Source: R-RK-3 sp031399085
GTDB lineage: Bacteria > Pseudomonadota > Alphaproteobacteria > Rhizobiales > Rhodomicrobiaceae
Direction of reading: 5' to 3'
DNA: 64,000 nucleotides
NCBI GenBank assembly: GCA_031399085.1
Contig: JANNOQ010000099.1
Coordinates: 62,001-126,000, forward strand
Made by a program: the position numbers and the translations under genes. Below are positions 27,020 to 35,815 of the stretch, one piece after another. Numbering within the stretch: the first letter of the stretch is position 1; each line of letters begins with the position of its first letter. The notes under the pieces were generated by a model, which saw only the letters and a list, made by a program, of their open reading frames with translations, ran no database searches and was not told the DNA's origin.

Positions 27020-27706
27020 ATGTTGAAATTCTATTTTAATGGATCGCCCAATCCCACCAAAGTGGCGCTGTTCCTTGAGGAAGCAGAATTGGACTATGAG
27101 CCGGTGGCGGTTGATACCCGCCGGGGCGAGCAATTCCATCCTGAATTTCTCGCGATCAACCCGAATGCAAAGGTTCCCGCCATCGCCGACGGCGATGCCA
27201 TCGTCTTCGACAGCAACGCGATCCTGCTCTATCTGGCCGAAAAAACCGGGAAGTTCCTGCCGGAAAAGACGGACGCGGCTCGCGCGCAGTTTCTCTCCTG
27301 GCTGATGTTCGTCGCAACCGGCGTTGGCCCGTTCTCCGGGCAGGCGGTGCATTTCAAACATTTCGCGCCGGAGAAGGTGCCCTACGCCCATAATCGCTAT
27401 CAATTCGAGGCCATGCGTCATTTCACCGTGCTCGATGCGCACTTGGCCGGCCGCCGCTACATGGTCGGCGAGAGCTACACGATCGTCGATATGAACGTAT
27501 GGGGCTGGGCGCGGATGGTGCCTTTCGTGCTTGGCGACGAGGCATGGGCAAAGCTGCCGAACCTCAAGCGCCTGCACGATGAAATCGGCGCACGTCCCGC
27601 CGCCGCGCGCGCTGTTGCGCTGAAAGACAAATTCGCCTTCAAGGCAGAGATGGACGACGAAGCCCGCCGGCACATGTTCAGGCACCTTGCCGGCGCCGCG
27701 GCCTGA
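27020..27706 (+). CDS. Glutathione S-transferase family protein
   Basis: A 228-residue soluble protein. The N-terminal thioredoxin-like domain (LKFYFNGSPNPTKVALFLEE; NPNAKVPAI with the cis-Pro; DSNAILLYLAE) is followed by an all-helical C-terminal domain (YMVGESYTIVDMNVWGWARM). The DSNAILLYLAE segment is the glutathione gamma-glutamyl contact region. Resembles the bacterial beta/nu-type GSTs (YfcG/YghU-like). It stands alone, convergent with a GntR regulator; its substrate is unknown. Confidence 0.9.
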   Translation: MLKFYFNGSPNPTKVALFLEEAELDYEPVAVDTRRGEQFHPEFLAINPNAKVPAIADGDAIVFDSNAILLYLAEKTGKFLPEKTDAARAQFLSWLMFVATGVGPFSGQAVHFKHFAPEKVPYAHNRYQFEAMRHFTVLDAHLAGRRYMVGESYTIVDMNVWGWARMVPFVLGDEAWAKLPNLKRLHDEIGARPAAARAVALKDKFAFKAEMDDEARRHMFRHLAGAAA

Positions 27707-27720
27707 TCCGATCCGAAATG

Positions 27721-27748
27721 GCGAGGGCGGCGTTCGTCGCCCCCTCGC
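27721..27748. terminator. Hairpin between convergent GST and GntR genes
   Basis: GCGAGGGCGGCG (27721-27732) pairs with CGCCCCCTCGC (27738-27748), with one bulged base and a 5-base loop, directly between two convergent stop codons. A likely bidirectional terminator, though the flanking T-runs are short. Confidence 0.6.
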
Positions 27749-27751
27749 GCT

Positions 27752-28429
27752 TTACGCGACCGCCAGAATGTTATCCTCCACCGTCCGCAAATGCTCACGC
27801 ATGGACTCGGCGGCGGCTTCGGCGTTGCGGTCGAGCAGCGCGGCGACGATGGCGCGGTGCTGGCTATTGTAGATCTGGCGGCGGTCGGCGGTGACGGAGC
27901 GCTTTTTCAGCTCGAACCATTGCGGCTGATTGCGCGCCTCGCCGATCGCCCGGCAATAGTCGATCAGCACCTCGTTCTTGGCGGCGACGAAAATCGCCAG
28001 ATGCAGCCGCGCGTCGCAGCGCTCGAATTCGGCTAGGTCGGCGGCGATCAGGCTCTGCGCCAAAGCATCGGAAATCGCACTCAAATCGGCGCGGCTGGCC
28101 CTCGTCGCCGCGAGCGCGGCGGCGCGCGGCTCCATGATCAAACGCGTCTCAAGAATATCGCGCGGGCTGGCCTCGCTGATGCGGAAGGCAAAACCGTCCT
28201 TGGGCGGAGGCTCGCGCGGGACGATGAAGGTGCCGCGCCCGACATGGCGCGTGAGATAGCCCGAACCCTCAAGCAACCCGAGCGCCCGCCGCAGCGTATT
28301 CCGCGCCACGGAGAAGCGGCCCGCGAGAACCCGCTCGGGCGGGAGCCTGCCGTCCGCGCTCCATTCGCCATTATCGATGATGCGGCGGAGCTCGTGAGCC
28401 AGATCAAAGGAACTTCTGGAGCCGGTCAT
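27752..28429 (-). CDS. GntR-family (FCD/FadR subgroup) regulator
   Basis: A 225-residue regulator. The GntR winged helix-turn-helix occupies residues 5-70 (GRLPPERVLAGRFSVARNTLRRALGLLEGSGYLTRHVGRGTFI). An FCD ligand domain follows (about 85-215: ILETRLIMEPRAAALAA; FERCDARLHLAIFVAAKNEVL; QHRAIVAALLDRNAEAAAESMREHL) with the metal-binding His/Asp pattern. It is divergent from the 14-kb hydrolase-liv-Tm-1 operon and is its most likely repressor. Confidence 0.9.
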   Translation of the reverse strand: MTGSRSSFDLAHELRRIIDNGEWSADGRLPPERVLAGRFSVARNTLRRALGLLEGSGYLTRHVGRGTFIVPREPPPKDGFAFRISEASPRDILETRLIMEPRAAALAATRASRADLSAISDALAQSLIAADLAEFERCDARLHLAIFVAAKNEVLIDYCRAIGEARNQPQWFELKKRSVTADRRQIYNSQHRAIVAALLDRNAEAAAESMREHLRTVEDNILAVA

Positions 28430-28432
28430 GAT

Positions 28433-28449
28433 CCAATTCTAAACCAATT
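28433..28449. promoter_or_regulatory. Directly repeated CCAATT, possible GntR operator
   Basis: CCAATT occurs at 28433-28438 and 28444-28449, 11 bases apart, immediately upstream of the GntR start and about 170 bases before the FAH-family gene. One-helical-turn spacing puts both on the same DNA face. GntR sites are usually inverted, so this is tentative. Confidence 0.25.
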
Positions 28450-28621
28450 TTGACCTAGAAGGGAAGGCGGCTGCGCAAACTTTCGCCAAAGCCAATCGCA
28501 TGGCGTTTTCAAAAGAATGCGTTTGACGGAGGCCGCAACGGATGCAAGGATGGCGAAAATAACAGAACATTGGCGCATGATTGGTTCATCGCGCTTGGGA
28601 AGAAATGTGCAGGAGTTCGCT

Positions 28622-29491
28622 TTGAAGGTTGCCACGATCCGCCGCGGCCACGCATATTTTGCCGCTTTGGTTGAAGATGGCGGTGTCAGATTGTTGGTGG
28701 CGCCGGGCAATGGTGGCTTGGCGGATGGCGGGTTGCTAGGCCTTTTGACGAGCGGCGCGGACCTCCATGCCGAGGCGCAAGAGGCAGAGGCGTCTGCGAT
28801 GAACGCGGTGACGTTCGCCGCACCCATCCCGCGCCCTGCCCGCAACATCTTTTGCGTTGGCAAGAATTACGCGGACCACGCCAAAGAGCTGGCTTCGAGC
28901 GTTTTCAAGGACACGACGCCCGCTTTTCCGATGGTCTTTTCCAAGGTGCCGGAAACCGTCATCGGTCCCGGCGAGCCGATCTTGATCGACCCCTCCATTT
29001 CCACCGCCATCGACTATGAGGGCGAGCTGGCCGTCATCATCGGCACGGCCGGACGGAACATCGCCAAGGCCGATGCCATGCGCCATGTCTGGGGTTACAC
29101 AATCATCAACGATATCACCGCGCGCGATTTGCAGCAGCGTCACAATCAATGGCTGCTCGGCAAATCGCAGGACAGCTTTTGCCCGATGGGGCCGTGGGCG
29201 GTCACGGCGGACGAGATCGACCTCGCCGATACGGCCATCCGCAGCTTCGTGAACGGCGAACCGCGCCAAAACGGCAATACGCGCGACCTGATTTTCGACG
29301 TTCCCACCCTCATTGCCACAATATCGGCGGGCATTACCTTGAAGCCTGGCGACATCATCGCGACCGGCACGCCCGCCGGCGTCGGCATGGGGTTCGACCC
29401 GCCGCGTTATCTCAAGCATGGCGATGTCGTGCGGGTGGAGATCGATGGGATCGGCGCTCTGGAAAATCCGGTTAGGGAGCGCGGCGCATGA
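28622..29491 (+). CDS. Fumarylacetoacetate hydrolase-family protein
   Basis: A 289-residue enzyme of the FAH fold: GKNYADHAKE, metal-binding acids Glu133/Glu135 in IDYEGELAVIIG, YTIINDITARDLQ, and GDIIATGTPAGVG near the C-terminus. The family hydrolyses acylpyruvates or decarboxylates and isomerises catechol meta-cleavage products. The start is TTG 28622, 6 bases after AGGAG; upstream in-frame starts lack a ribosome site and add sequence foreign to the family. First gene of the 14-kb operon; it overlaps the next gene by 4 bases. Confidence 0.85.
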   Translation: MKVATIRRGHAYFAALVEDGGVRLLVAPGNGGLADGGLLGLLTSGADLHAEAQEAEASAMNAVTFAAPIPRPARNIFCVGKNYADHAKELASSVFKDTTPAFPMVFSKVPETVIGPGEPILIDPSISTAIDYEGELAVIIGTAGRNIAKADAMRHVWGYTIINDITARDLQQRHNQWLLGKSQDSFCPMGPWAVTADEIDLADTAIRSFVNGEPRQNGNTRDLIFDVPTLIATISAGITLKPGDIIATGTPAGVGMGFDPPRYLKHGDVVRVEIDGIGALENPVRERGA

Positions 29492-30285
29492 GCGCGAACG
29501 TCGTCGCGGGGATGGCGGTGGAAGTTGCGGGCGATGGAACGCCGGTCATTTGCATTCACGGTCTCGGCGGCACGTCGAACAGTTTCGCGCCGCAAATGCC
29601 GATACTCGCGACCATGCGCACCATCCGCCCGGACCTGCCCTGCTCCGGTCGATCCGTCAATATCGACAAGCCGTCCATGAGCGGTTTCGCCGCCGCGATC
29701 GCCAGGCTCGCAGATACGCTCGGTGTCAAATCCGCCCATTTCCTGGGCCATTCCATGGGAACGATCATCTGCCAGCATCTGGCGGCGGAACGATCCGAAC
29801 TTGTGCGCAGCCTCACCCTGATCGGCGCGCTGATCCAACCGGCTCAAGCGGCGCGCGACGGCCTTGGCGCGCGCGCCATGTCGGCGCGGTCAGGCGGAAT
29901 GCCCGAGATTGCCGACAGCATCGTTCAGAACGGAATGTCGGCGGACAGCCGGACGCGCAATCCGGCAGCCGCCGCGTTCGTGCGCGAGACCATCCTGCGG
30001 CAATGCCCGGAAGGATACGCTCGCACCTGCGAGGCCCTGGCCGAGGCGAATGCTGCGAACCATCAGCGCATCCGGTGCCCGGTGCTCATCATCAACGGCC
30101 AGGACGATGCCGTCGCCACGCCTTCGGTCGCGCGCGGGCTGGCCGAGCGGATCACGGGCGCGCGGGCGATCATCTTGCCGCGCTGCGGCCATTGGGCGAC
30201 CATCGAGCGCCCGGACGAGATCAACGCCGAGCTGCGGCGGTTCCTTGGCGGGCTGACCGTCGAGCGGCAGCGCGGCACCGCATGA
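29488..30285 (+). CDS. Alpha/beta hydrolase
   Basis: A 265-residue hydrolase with oxyanion strand ICIHGLGG, nucleophile Ser89 in GHSMG, acid in NGQDDAVATP (Asp206 or 207) and His235 in CGHWATIERP. It is similar in style to 3-oxoadipate enol-lactonase and meta-cleavage product hydrolases. It starts at ATGA overlapping the FAH-family gene, so both are coupled and probably act on consecutive intermediates of one catabolic route. Confidence 0.88.
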   Translation: MSANVVAGMAVEVAGDGTPVICIHGLGGTSNSFAPQMPILATMRTIRPDLPCSGRSVNIDKPSMSGFAAAIARLADTLGVKSAHFLGHSMGTIICQHLAAERSELVRSLTLIGALIQPAQAARDGLGARAMSARSGGMPEIADSIVQNGMSADSRTRNPAAAAFVRETILRQCPEGYARTCEALAEANAANHQRIRCPVLIINGQDDAVATPSVARGLAERITGARAIILPRCGHWATIERPDEINAELRRFLGGLTVERQRGTA

Positions 30286-30328
30286 AAAGATTGGGAAGCG
30301 ACGGGGTGGCCGAACAGGAGAGTTTGAG

Positions 30329-31654
30329 ATGAGCGAATTTCGTGACAGCCCCAGCTTTGCCTCGTCCGCATCGGGCGACGGCTCGACAATATTCACCAAT
30401 GTCCGCGTGCTAGACGCAACCGGCGACCAGCCCTTCATGGGCGAGGTGGTGGTGCGCGGCAACCGCATCGCCTCGGTCACCCGCGGCCAGCGCGTAACAC
30501 CAGGCGGCGGCGCGACGGTGATCGACGGCGGCGGCGCAACGCTGATGCCGGGCCTGATCGACGCGCATCTGCATCTGTCCTGGAACAACGCGCCGGGCAT
30601 CGAGCCGATCCAGATGATGGAGCTTGAGGAGCACATGCTCGTCACCATGGAGATGGCCAAGCTCGTGCTCGATAGCGGCTTCACATCCGGCCGCGGCGCG
30701 GCGGCGGCCAAGCCCCGGCTCGATGTGGTGGCCAAACGCTTCATCAATGAAGGCCGCTTCCCCGGCCCCCGCTATCTGGCGGCGGGACCGGAAATCACCA
30801 CGGTCGGCGGTCTCGGCGACAGCGCCCCCTCGCACATCCCGCATGAGGGCCTCAATCTCGGCATCGTCGTCTCGGGGCCGGAGGAGGTGCGCCGGGTCGT
30901 GCGGACGCTAATCAAATACGGCGTCGATTCGATCAAGCTCAACCTTTCCGGCGAGGAAATCACCGGCATGGGCGCGGAAGAAACGCCGATGTCGGAGGAA
31001 GAGGTCGCGATGGCGGCGTCGGAAGCGCGCTGCCGCAACAAGGTGCTCGCCGCCCATGCCCGCTCCTCGGGATCGGTCAAGCAGTGCGTCCGGCACGGCA
31101 TCCAGAACATCTACCACGCCTCTTTCGCTGACGAGGAGGCGCTCGACATGCTGGAGGCGGCCAAGGACAAGCATTTCGTCGCGCCCGGCCTTGCCTGGCT
31201 GATCAACACCGCGCGCCACGCCGAGCCATGGGGCATCAAGCCCGGCTCGCCGATTACCATCGCCTATGAGCGCGAGCTGGAGATGGCGGTCGCCACCATG
31301 GCCAAGATGCACCGGCGCGGCATCCGCGTGCTAATCGGCGGCGATTACGGCTTTGCCTGGACCCCGCAGGGCACCAACGCCAAGGACCTTGAATATTTCG
31401 TCCAACTCGTCGGCATGTCGCCCATGGAGGCGATCATCGCGGCGACGCGCTATGGCGGGCAGATCATGAACATGGGCAACGAGCTGGGCATGATCAAAGA
31501 GGGCTATCTCGCCGACCTGCTGCTGGTCGACGGCGATCCGCTCGCCGATGTGCGCATCCTGCAGGATAAGAAACGGCTGCTTTCGATCATGAAGGACGGC
31601 AAGTTCCATAAGGAACCCGCTGTCCGCCAGAGCCAAATCCGGCGCGTGGCTTGA
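30329..31654 (+). CDS. Metal-dependent amidohydrolase-superfamily protein
   Basis: A 441-residue TIM-barrel hydrolase. Metal ligands visible are His80 and His82 (DAHLHLSW), Lys203 (SIKLNLSG, possibly carboxylated), His243 (AAHARSSG), His263 (IYHASFAD) and Asp339 (LIGGDYGF). The small beta-sandwich is formed by the N-terminal strands and the C-terminal EGYLADLLLVDGDPLADV. It looks like the imidazolonepropionase/prolidase-like amidohydrolase group. AGGAG precedes the ATG. Third enzyme of the operon; it implies a substrate with an amide, lactam or lactone bond. Confidence 0.88.
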   Translation: MSEFRDSPSFASSASGDGSTIFTNVRVLDATGDQPFMGEVVVRGNRIASVTRGQRVTPGGGATVIDGGGATLMPGLIDAHLHLSWNNAPGIEPIQMMELEEHMLVTMEMAKLVLDSGFTSGRGAAAAKPRLDVVAKRFINEGRFPGPRYLAAGPEITTVGGLGDSAPSHIPHEGLNLGIVVSGPEEVRRVVRTLIKYGVDSIKLNLSGEEITGMGAEETPMSEEEVAMAASEARCRNKVLAAHARSSGSVKQCVRHGIQNIYHASFADEEALDMLEAAKDKHFVAPGLAWLINTARHAEPWGIKPGSPITIAYERELEMAVATMAKMHRRGIRVLIGGDYGFAWTPQGTNAKDLEYFVQLVGMSPMEAIIAATRYGGQIMNMGNELGMIKEGYLADLLLVDGDPLADVRILQDKKRLLSIMKDGKFHKEPAVRQSQIRRVA

Positions 31655-31682
31655 GGCAAGGCATGGCGGGGCCGAGGCATCG

Positions 31683-32576
31683 ATGAAACTGTTGCTGTTG
31701 TCCCTGCTGAACGGTTTGACGCTCGCCGCGCTCTATTTCCTATTGGCGAGCGGCTTCACCCTCGTCTTCGGCCTCTTGCGCAACGTCAATCTGGCCCACG
31801 GCTCGCTTTACCTGTTCGGCGGCTATGTCGGCTACGCGGTGGCGAATCAGACCGGCAGCTTCTTCCTGGCGTTCGCAGCCGCCTTCGCCGTCGCCGCCAT
31901 TGCCGGCATCCTGCTCCAGATCCTCATTCTCAGGCATATGGAGGGACAGGATCTGCGGCAGACCCTCGTCACCATCGGCATTTCCATCGTCGCCGCCGAT
32001 CTCATGCTATGGATTTTCGGCGGCGGCTTCTTCCAGCTCGAAACGCCGGAATGGCTTTACGGCGCGGTCACCCTCCCCATCGTGACGGGCTATCGCAGCA
32101 GCGGAGAAGCGGTTTACTTGCAATATCCGCTGCTTCGGCTGGCCATTCTCGGCTTGTCCACCGTCATCGGGATCGCGCTCTGGCTGGTTCTCAACAAAAC
32201 GCGCATCGGCATGCTGATCCGCGCCGGTGTCGATGACCGCGAGATGCTGGCGGCGTCAGGCGTCAACATGCAGTTCCTGTTCGTCAGCGTTTTCGCGGTG
32301 GGGGCGGGCCTGGCCGGACTTGCCGGCGTCATCGGCGGCACCTTCCAGTCGCTGGCTCCCGGCGAGGACGTCCGCGTGCTGCTCGCCTCGCTAGTGGTGG
32401 TGATCGTGGGCGGCATGGGGAGTATCACCGGCGCCGCCATCGGCGCCGTCATCATCGGGCTTGCGGAACAATTCGGGCAAGCCTATGCGCCGACCTATGC
32501 GGTCATGTTCACATTTCTGATCATGGTGCTGGTGCTCGCCATCCGGCCCCAGGGCATACGCGGTGCCGTGCGATGA
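31683..32576 (+). CDS. livH: ABC transporter permease LivH (second system)
   Basis: A 297-residue permease with about eight hydrophobic segments and the LivH N-terminal pattern FTLVFGLLRNVNLAHGSLYLFGGYVG. GGMGSITGAAIGAVIIGLAEQFG lies near the C-terminus. It begins 28 bases after the amidohydrolase stop and overlaps livM by 4 bases. Its sequence differs clearly from the first LivH (9960), so the two systems are not a recent duplication. Confidence 0.9.
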   Translation: MKLLLLSLLNGLTLAALYFLLASGFTLVFGLLRNVNLAHGSLYLFGGYVGYAVANQTGSFFLAFAAAFAVAAIAGILLQILILRHMEGQDLRQTLVTIGISIVAADLMLWIFGGGFFQLETPEWLYGAVTLPIVTGYRSSGEAVYLQYPLLRLAILGLSTVIGIALWLVLNKTRIGMLIRAGVDDREMLAASGVNMQFLFVSVFAVGAGLAGLAGVIGGTFQSLAPGEDVRVLLASLVVVIVGGMGSITGAAIGAVIIGLAEQFGQAYAPTYAVMFTFLIMVLVLAIRPQGIRGAVR

Positions 32577-33619
32577 GCCTGGCCACGGACAGCCTGAGCA
32601 ATTTCACGCGCGGCACGGAAGCGGCCGGAACCCGCGGCGCCTGGCTTCCCGCCCTGGTGCTCGCCGCGATCCTGATCGCCATGCCCGCGCTGGTGGGGCG
32701 TTTCGTGCTGTCCGAGGTGCTGGCGCTGGCCTTCATTTACGGCATCATCGCGCTGTCGCTGCAATTCCTGGCGGGCTATGGCGGCATGGTCAGCCTAGCG
32801 CAGATGACGATTGCCGGCGTGTCCGGATATATGGTGGCCATCTTCGGCGTGAACACCATGAATTTCGGCTACGGCTGGCCGGTTTGGGCCGCGATCCTCA
32901 TCGCGCTCGGAAGCGCTGTTCTAGCGGGCGCGATCATCGGCGCGCTGTCGGTGCGGACCGCCGGCATCTACACGATCATGATCACGCTCGCGATCGCGAC
33001 CGCCTTCTATTATTTCACCTTGCAGAACTACGATTTCTTCAACGGCTATAATGGCGTCAACGGCGTCTTGCCGCCGCCCGTCTTCGGCCTGAACTGGCGC
33101 GATCCGGCGCCGCTCTATTATCTGTCGCTCACCGTGGCCGCACTGTGCTACGCGGCCGTCGTCTACATGTCGCGCTCCACCTTCGGCCTTGCTCTGCAGG
33201 GCATTCGCGACAATGCCCGCCGGATGGAGGCTCTGGGCTTTGATGTCGCGGCGCATCGCATCGCGGCACATATGTTCGCCAGCCTGATCGCGGGCATCGG
33301 CGGCATTCTTTTCGTCTGGCACAATGCGCGCATCTCGCCCGGCACGATCGACACCGCCGCGTGCCTGGATATTCTCATCATCGCGGTTCTCGGCGGCCTG
33401 CGGCATCCGATCGGCGCCTTCATCGGCGCGCTGATTTATGTGGGCCTCTCGGCTTTTGCGATCGACCTGATCGAATTCGCAGTAGGGCGCGAAAGGTTCA
33501 AGCTGGTTATCGGCGTCGGCTTTTTGCTGGTGGTGCTGTTTTCGCCCGATGGCGTGCTCGGATTGTGGACCAAGCTGCGGCAGAAGCTTGCCCGGCCGTC
33601 GAGTATGAATGGCCTTTAA
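32573..33619 (+). CDS. livM: ABC transporter permease LivM (second system)
   Basis: A 348-residue permease with a hydrophilic N-terminal 30 residues and about nine membrane segments. LivM motifs are present: SLQFLAGYGGMVSLAQMTIAG, GIRDNARRMEALGFDV and GGLRHPIGAFIGALIYVGL. It starts at ATGA overlapping livH. It forms the channel with LivH. Confidence 0.9.
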   Translation: MSLATDSLSNFTRGTEAAGTRGAWLPALVLAAILIAMPALVGRFVLSEVLALAFIYGIIALSLQFLAGYGGMVSLAQMTIAGVSGYMVAIFGVNTMNFGYGWPVWAAILIALGSAVLAGAIIGALSVRTAGIYTIMITLAIATAFYYFTLQNYDFFNGYNGVNGVLPPPVFGLNWRDPAPLYYLSLTVAALCYAAVVYMSRSTFGLALQGIRDNARRMEALGFDVAAHRIAAHMFASLIAGIGGILFVWHNARISPGTIDTAACLDILIIAVLGGLRHPIGAFIGALIYVGLSAFAIDLIEFAVGRERFKLVIGVGFLLVVLFSPDGVLGLWTKLRQKLARPSSMNGL

Positions 33620-33680
33620 GGCCGAGAATGAACACCGCCGCGCGATCAACGCCGGCGGGTATTTAGGAGGAACGACAAGG

Positions 33681-34925
33681 ATGATTTGGAGATCTCTGGC
33701 AGCGCTTGCCGCGGTTCTGGCATTGGCTGCCCCAGCCCATGCGCAGGATAAGACCCTGAAAGTGGGCGCCTTGGCGACGCTGGAAGGCGTGTTCGCCAAG
33801 AACGGCGAAGACAGCATGCGCGGCGTGGAAGTCGCGCTGAAGGAATATAACAGCACGGCGGGCGGATATAAAATCGAGCTCATCAAGGCGTCGTCCGACG
33901 GCAAGCCCGATGTCGCGATCCGTTCGGCGCGCAAGCTCCTCGAGCAGGACGGCGTGCAAATCCTGATCGGCCCGCTTTCGGGTTCCGAGGGCCTGGCGAT
34001 GAAGGACTTCGCCAAGACCAAGCCGGAAATCACCTTCCTCAACGGTTCGTCCGCCGCGCAGGACACCACGCTGCGCGACCCCGCCCCGAACTTCTTCCGG
34101 TTCTCAACGGACGGCGCGCAGTGGATGTTTCCGCTCGGCGAATATGTGTTGAAGACAAAGGGCTACAAGAAGATCGCGATGATCGCGGAGGACTATTCCT
34201 TCCCGTATACGCAGTTCTTCGGCTTCGCCCTGCCTTATTGCAATGCCGGCGGCAAAATCACCAAGCGCATCTGGGTGCCGCTGGGCACCAAGGACTATGC
34301 GTCCGTGATTTCTACGATTCCCGATGACGTGGACGCGGTTCTCTTGATCCTTGGCGGATCGGACGCCATCAACTTCCTGAACCAGTATCAGCAGGCGGGC
34401 GGCAAGGCGAAGTTCATCGCCGGCTCGATTACGGTCGATCAGGCCATCCTGACCTCGAAAGGCAAGGCCAAAGACGCCCTGCTCGGCACGCCGTCAGCCG
34501 GCCCGACCGCCGACAATTGGGACGATCCGGCCTGGAAGAAGTTCGTGAAAGCCTATCAGGATACCTTCCCCGCTGACCAGCGCTTCCCGACGCCGTCCCT
34601 GTTCGCCGCCAACTATTACATGGCGACGAAAGCCATGCTGGAGGGCCTGAACGCGACCAAGGGCGACCTTTCCAACAACCATGACGCGCTGCGCAAATGG
34701 CTGTCCACGTCGGAGATCGCCATGCCGATCGGCAAGGTCAAGCTCGACGAGAACCGCCAAGCCACGGCGCCGACCTTCGTCACGGAGGTCACGGAGGGTC
34801 CGGACGGCAATCTCTTCAATAAGGTTGTGCAGGTCATACCCGCCGTAAACCAGACGCTCGGCATGGACCGCGCGAAATTCCTCGCGCTGGGGCCGGTCGG
34901 TCGCGACAACCCGAAATGTGAATGA
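33681..34925 (+). CDS. livK: Periplasmic substrate-binding protein (second Liv system)
   Basis: A 414-residue Peripla_BP_6 protein. The signal peptide (about 1-22, ending APAHAQ) is followed by KTLKVGALATLEGVFAKNGEDSMRGVEVALKEYN, the hinge region QILIGPLSGSEGLAMKDFAK, and the second lobe (KIAMIAEDYSFPYTQFFGF; LILGGSDAINFLNQYQQAG). ATG 33681 is preceded by AGGAGG at a standard distance; the frame is open upstream but that part is not signal-like. A dispersed repeat copy follows before livG. Ligand unknown; the neighbouring hydrolases suggest an organic acid or amide. Confidence 0.9.
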   Translation: MIWRSLAALAAVLALAAPAHAQDKTLKVGALATLEGVFAKNGEDSMRGVEVALKEYNSTAGGYKIELIKASSDGKPDVAIRSARKLLEQDGVQILIGPLSGSEGLAMKDFAKTKPEITFLNGSSAAQDTTLRDPAPNFFRFSTDGAQWMFPLGEYVLKTKGYKKIAMIAEDYSFPYTQFFGFALPYCNAGGKITKRIWVPLGTKDYASVISTIPDDVDAVLLILGGSDAINFLNQYQQAGGKAKFIAGSITVDQAILTSKGKAKDALLGTPSAGPTADNWDDPAWKKFVKAYQDTFPADQRFPTPSLFAANYYMATKAMLEGLNATKGDLSNNHDALRKWLSTSEIAMPIGKVKLDENRQATAPTFVTEVTEGPDGNLFNKVVQVIPAVNQTLGMDRAKFLALGPVGRDNPKCE

Positions 34926-34934
34926 TTTACCACC

Positions 34935-35013
34935 GTCGTCCCCGCGAAAGCGGGGACCCAGTACTCCGCAGCAACTCTGATGGTTACTGGATCCCCGCTT
35001 TCGCGGGGATGAC
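34935..35013. repeat. Dispersed palindromic repeat, copy 3
   Basis: About 79 bases with arms GTCCCCGCGAAAGCGGGGA and its near-perfect complement, and inner CCAGTA / TACTGG motifs. It lies in the 110-base gap between livK and livG of the second transporter, so it is transcribed as a stem-loop just after the binding-protein gene. Confidence 0.9.
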
Positions 35014-35035
35014 AAGCAGGGAGTAGGGACAGCCC

Positions 35036-35815
35036 GTGTCGGAACGCGCAGCCAGAATCGCCGGAGCGGCCTCCGCTTACGCCCTCTCGCTTGAGGGCGT
35101 AAGCCGGCATTTCGGGGCTTTGGTCGCGCTCGATGCCGTCGACATGCTGCTCCGCGCCGGGGAGCGTCGCGCCTTGCTCGGCGCAAACGGCGCGGGGAAA
35201 ACAACGCTTTTCAACGCCATCACCGGCGATTTCCCGCCGACCGCCGGGCGCATCTCCTTCTTCGGTGAGGACATAACCCGCCTCAAACCGCATGACCGCA
35301 TCCGGCGCGGCCTCCGGCGCACCTATCAAATTTCGCTTCTTTTCCAGGGCCTGAGCGTCCTCGACAACCTCTTCCTGGCCACGCGCGGCGTCTCGCACAG
35401 CCGCTTCAGCTTGTTGCGGTCGGGCGCCAGCGATCCGCACCGCGAGGCTGCCGAACAGCTCGCCCACACCGTGCATCTCGATCATGTCCAGGATGCGCTC
35501 GTGGGCGAATTGAGCTACGGCCAGCAGCGTCAGCTTGAAATCGGCATCGCGCTCGCCGGCGCGCCACGCTTCATCCTGTTCGATGAACCCGCCGCCGGCC
35601 TTGCCGCCTCCGACCGGCGCGAGCTGATCCAGATCCTCAAAGCCCTCCCCGCCCATATCGGCTACATCATCATCGAGCACGATCTCGACGTGGCGCTTCG
35701 GGTCGTGGAAACCGTCACCATCATGCACAATGGCCGCATCTTCAAGGAAGGCAGCCCGGACGAGATCGAAGGCGACCCCGAAGTCCAGCGCATCTATCTC
35801 GGGGGCAAGCGGTGA
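35036..35815 (+). CDS. livG: ABC transporter ATPase LivG (second system)
   Basis: A 259-residue ATPase with Walker A GANGAGKT (49-56), Q-loop region RRTYQISLLF, signature LSYGQQRQLEIGIAL and Walker B FILFDEPAAGLAASD. A GTG start at 35036 is used, with purine-rich GGGAGTAGGGA upstream. It has a 15-residue Ala-rich N-terminal extension over the first LivG. It overlaps the LivF fusion by 4 bases. Confidence 0.9.
   Translation: MSERAARIAGAASAYALSLEGVSRHFGALVALDAVDMLLRAGERRALLGANGAGKTTLFNAITGDFPPTAGRISFFGEDITRLKPHDRIRRGLRRTYQISLLFQGLSVLDNLFLATRGVSHSRFSLLRSGASDPHREAAEQLAHTVHLDHVQDALVGELSYGQQRQLEIGIALAGAPRFILFDEPAAGLAASDRRELIQILKALPAHIGYIIIEHDLDVALRVVETVTIMHNGRIFKEGSPDEIEGDPEVQRIYLGGKR

Noticed and set aside
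32921..34069. Leftward open frame of 382 codons opposite livM/livK of the second system
   Set aside because: Antisense to two well-supported genes and low-complexity in composition.
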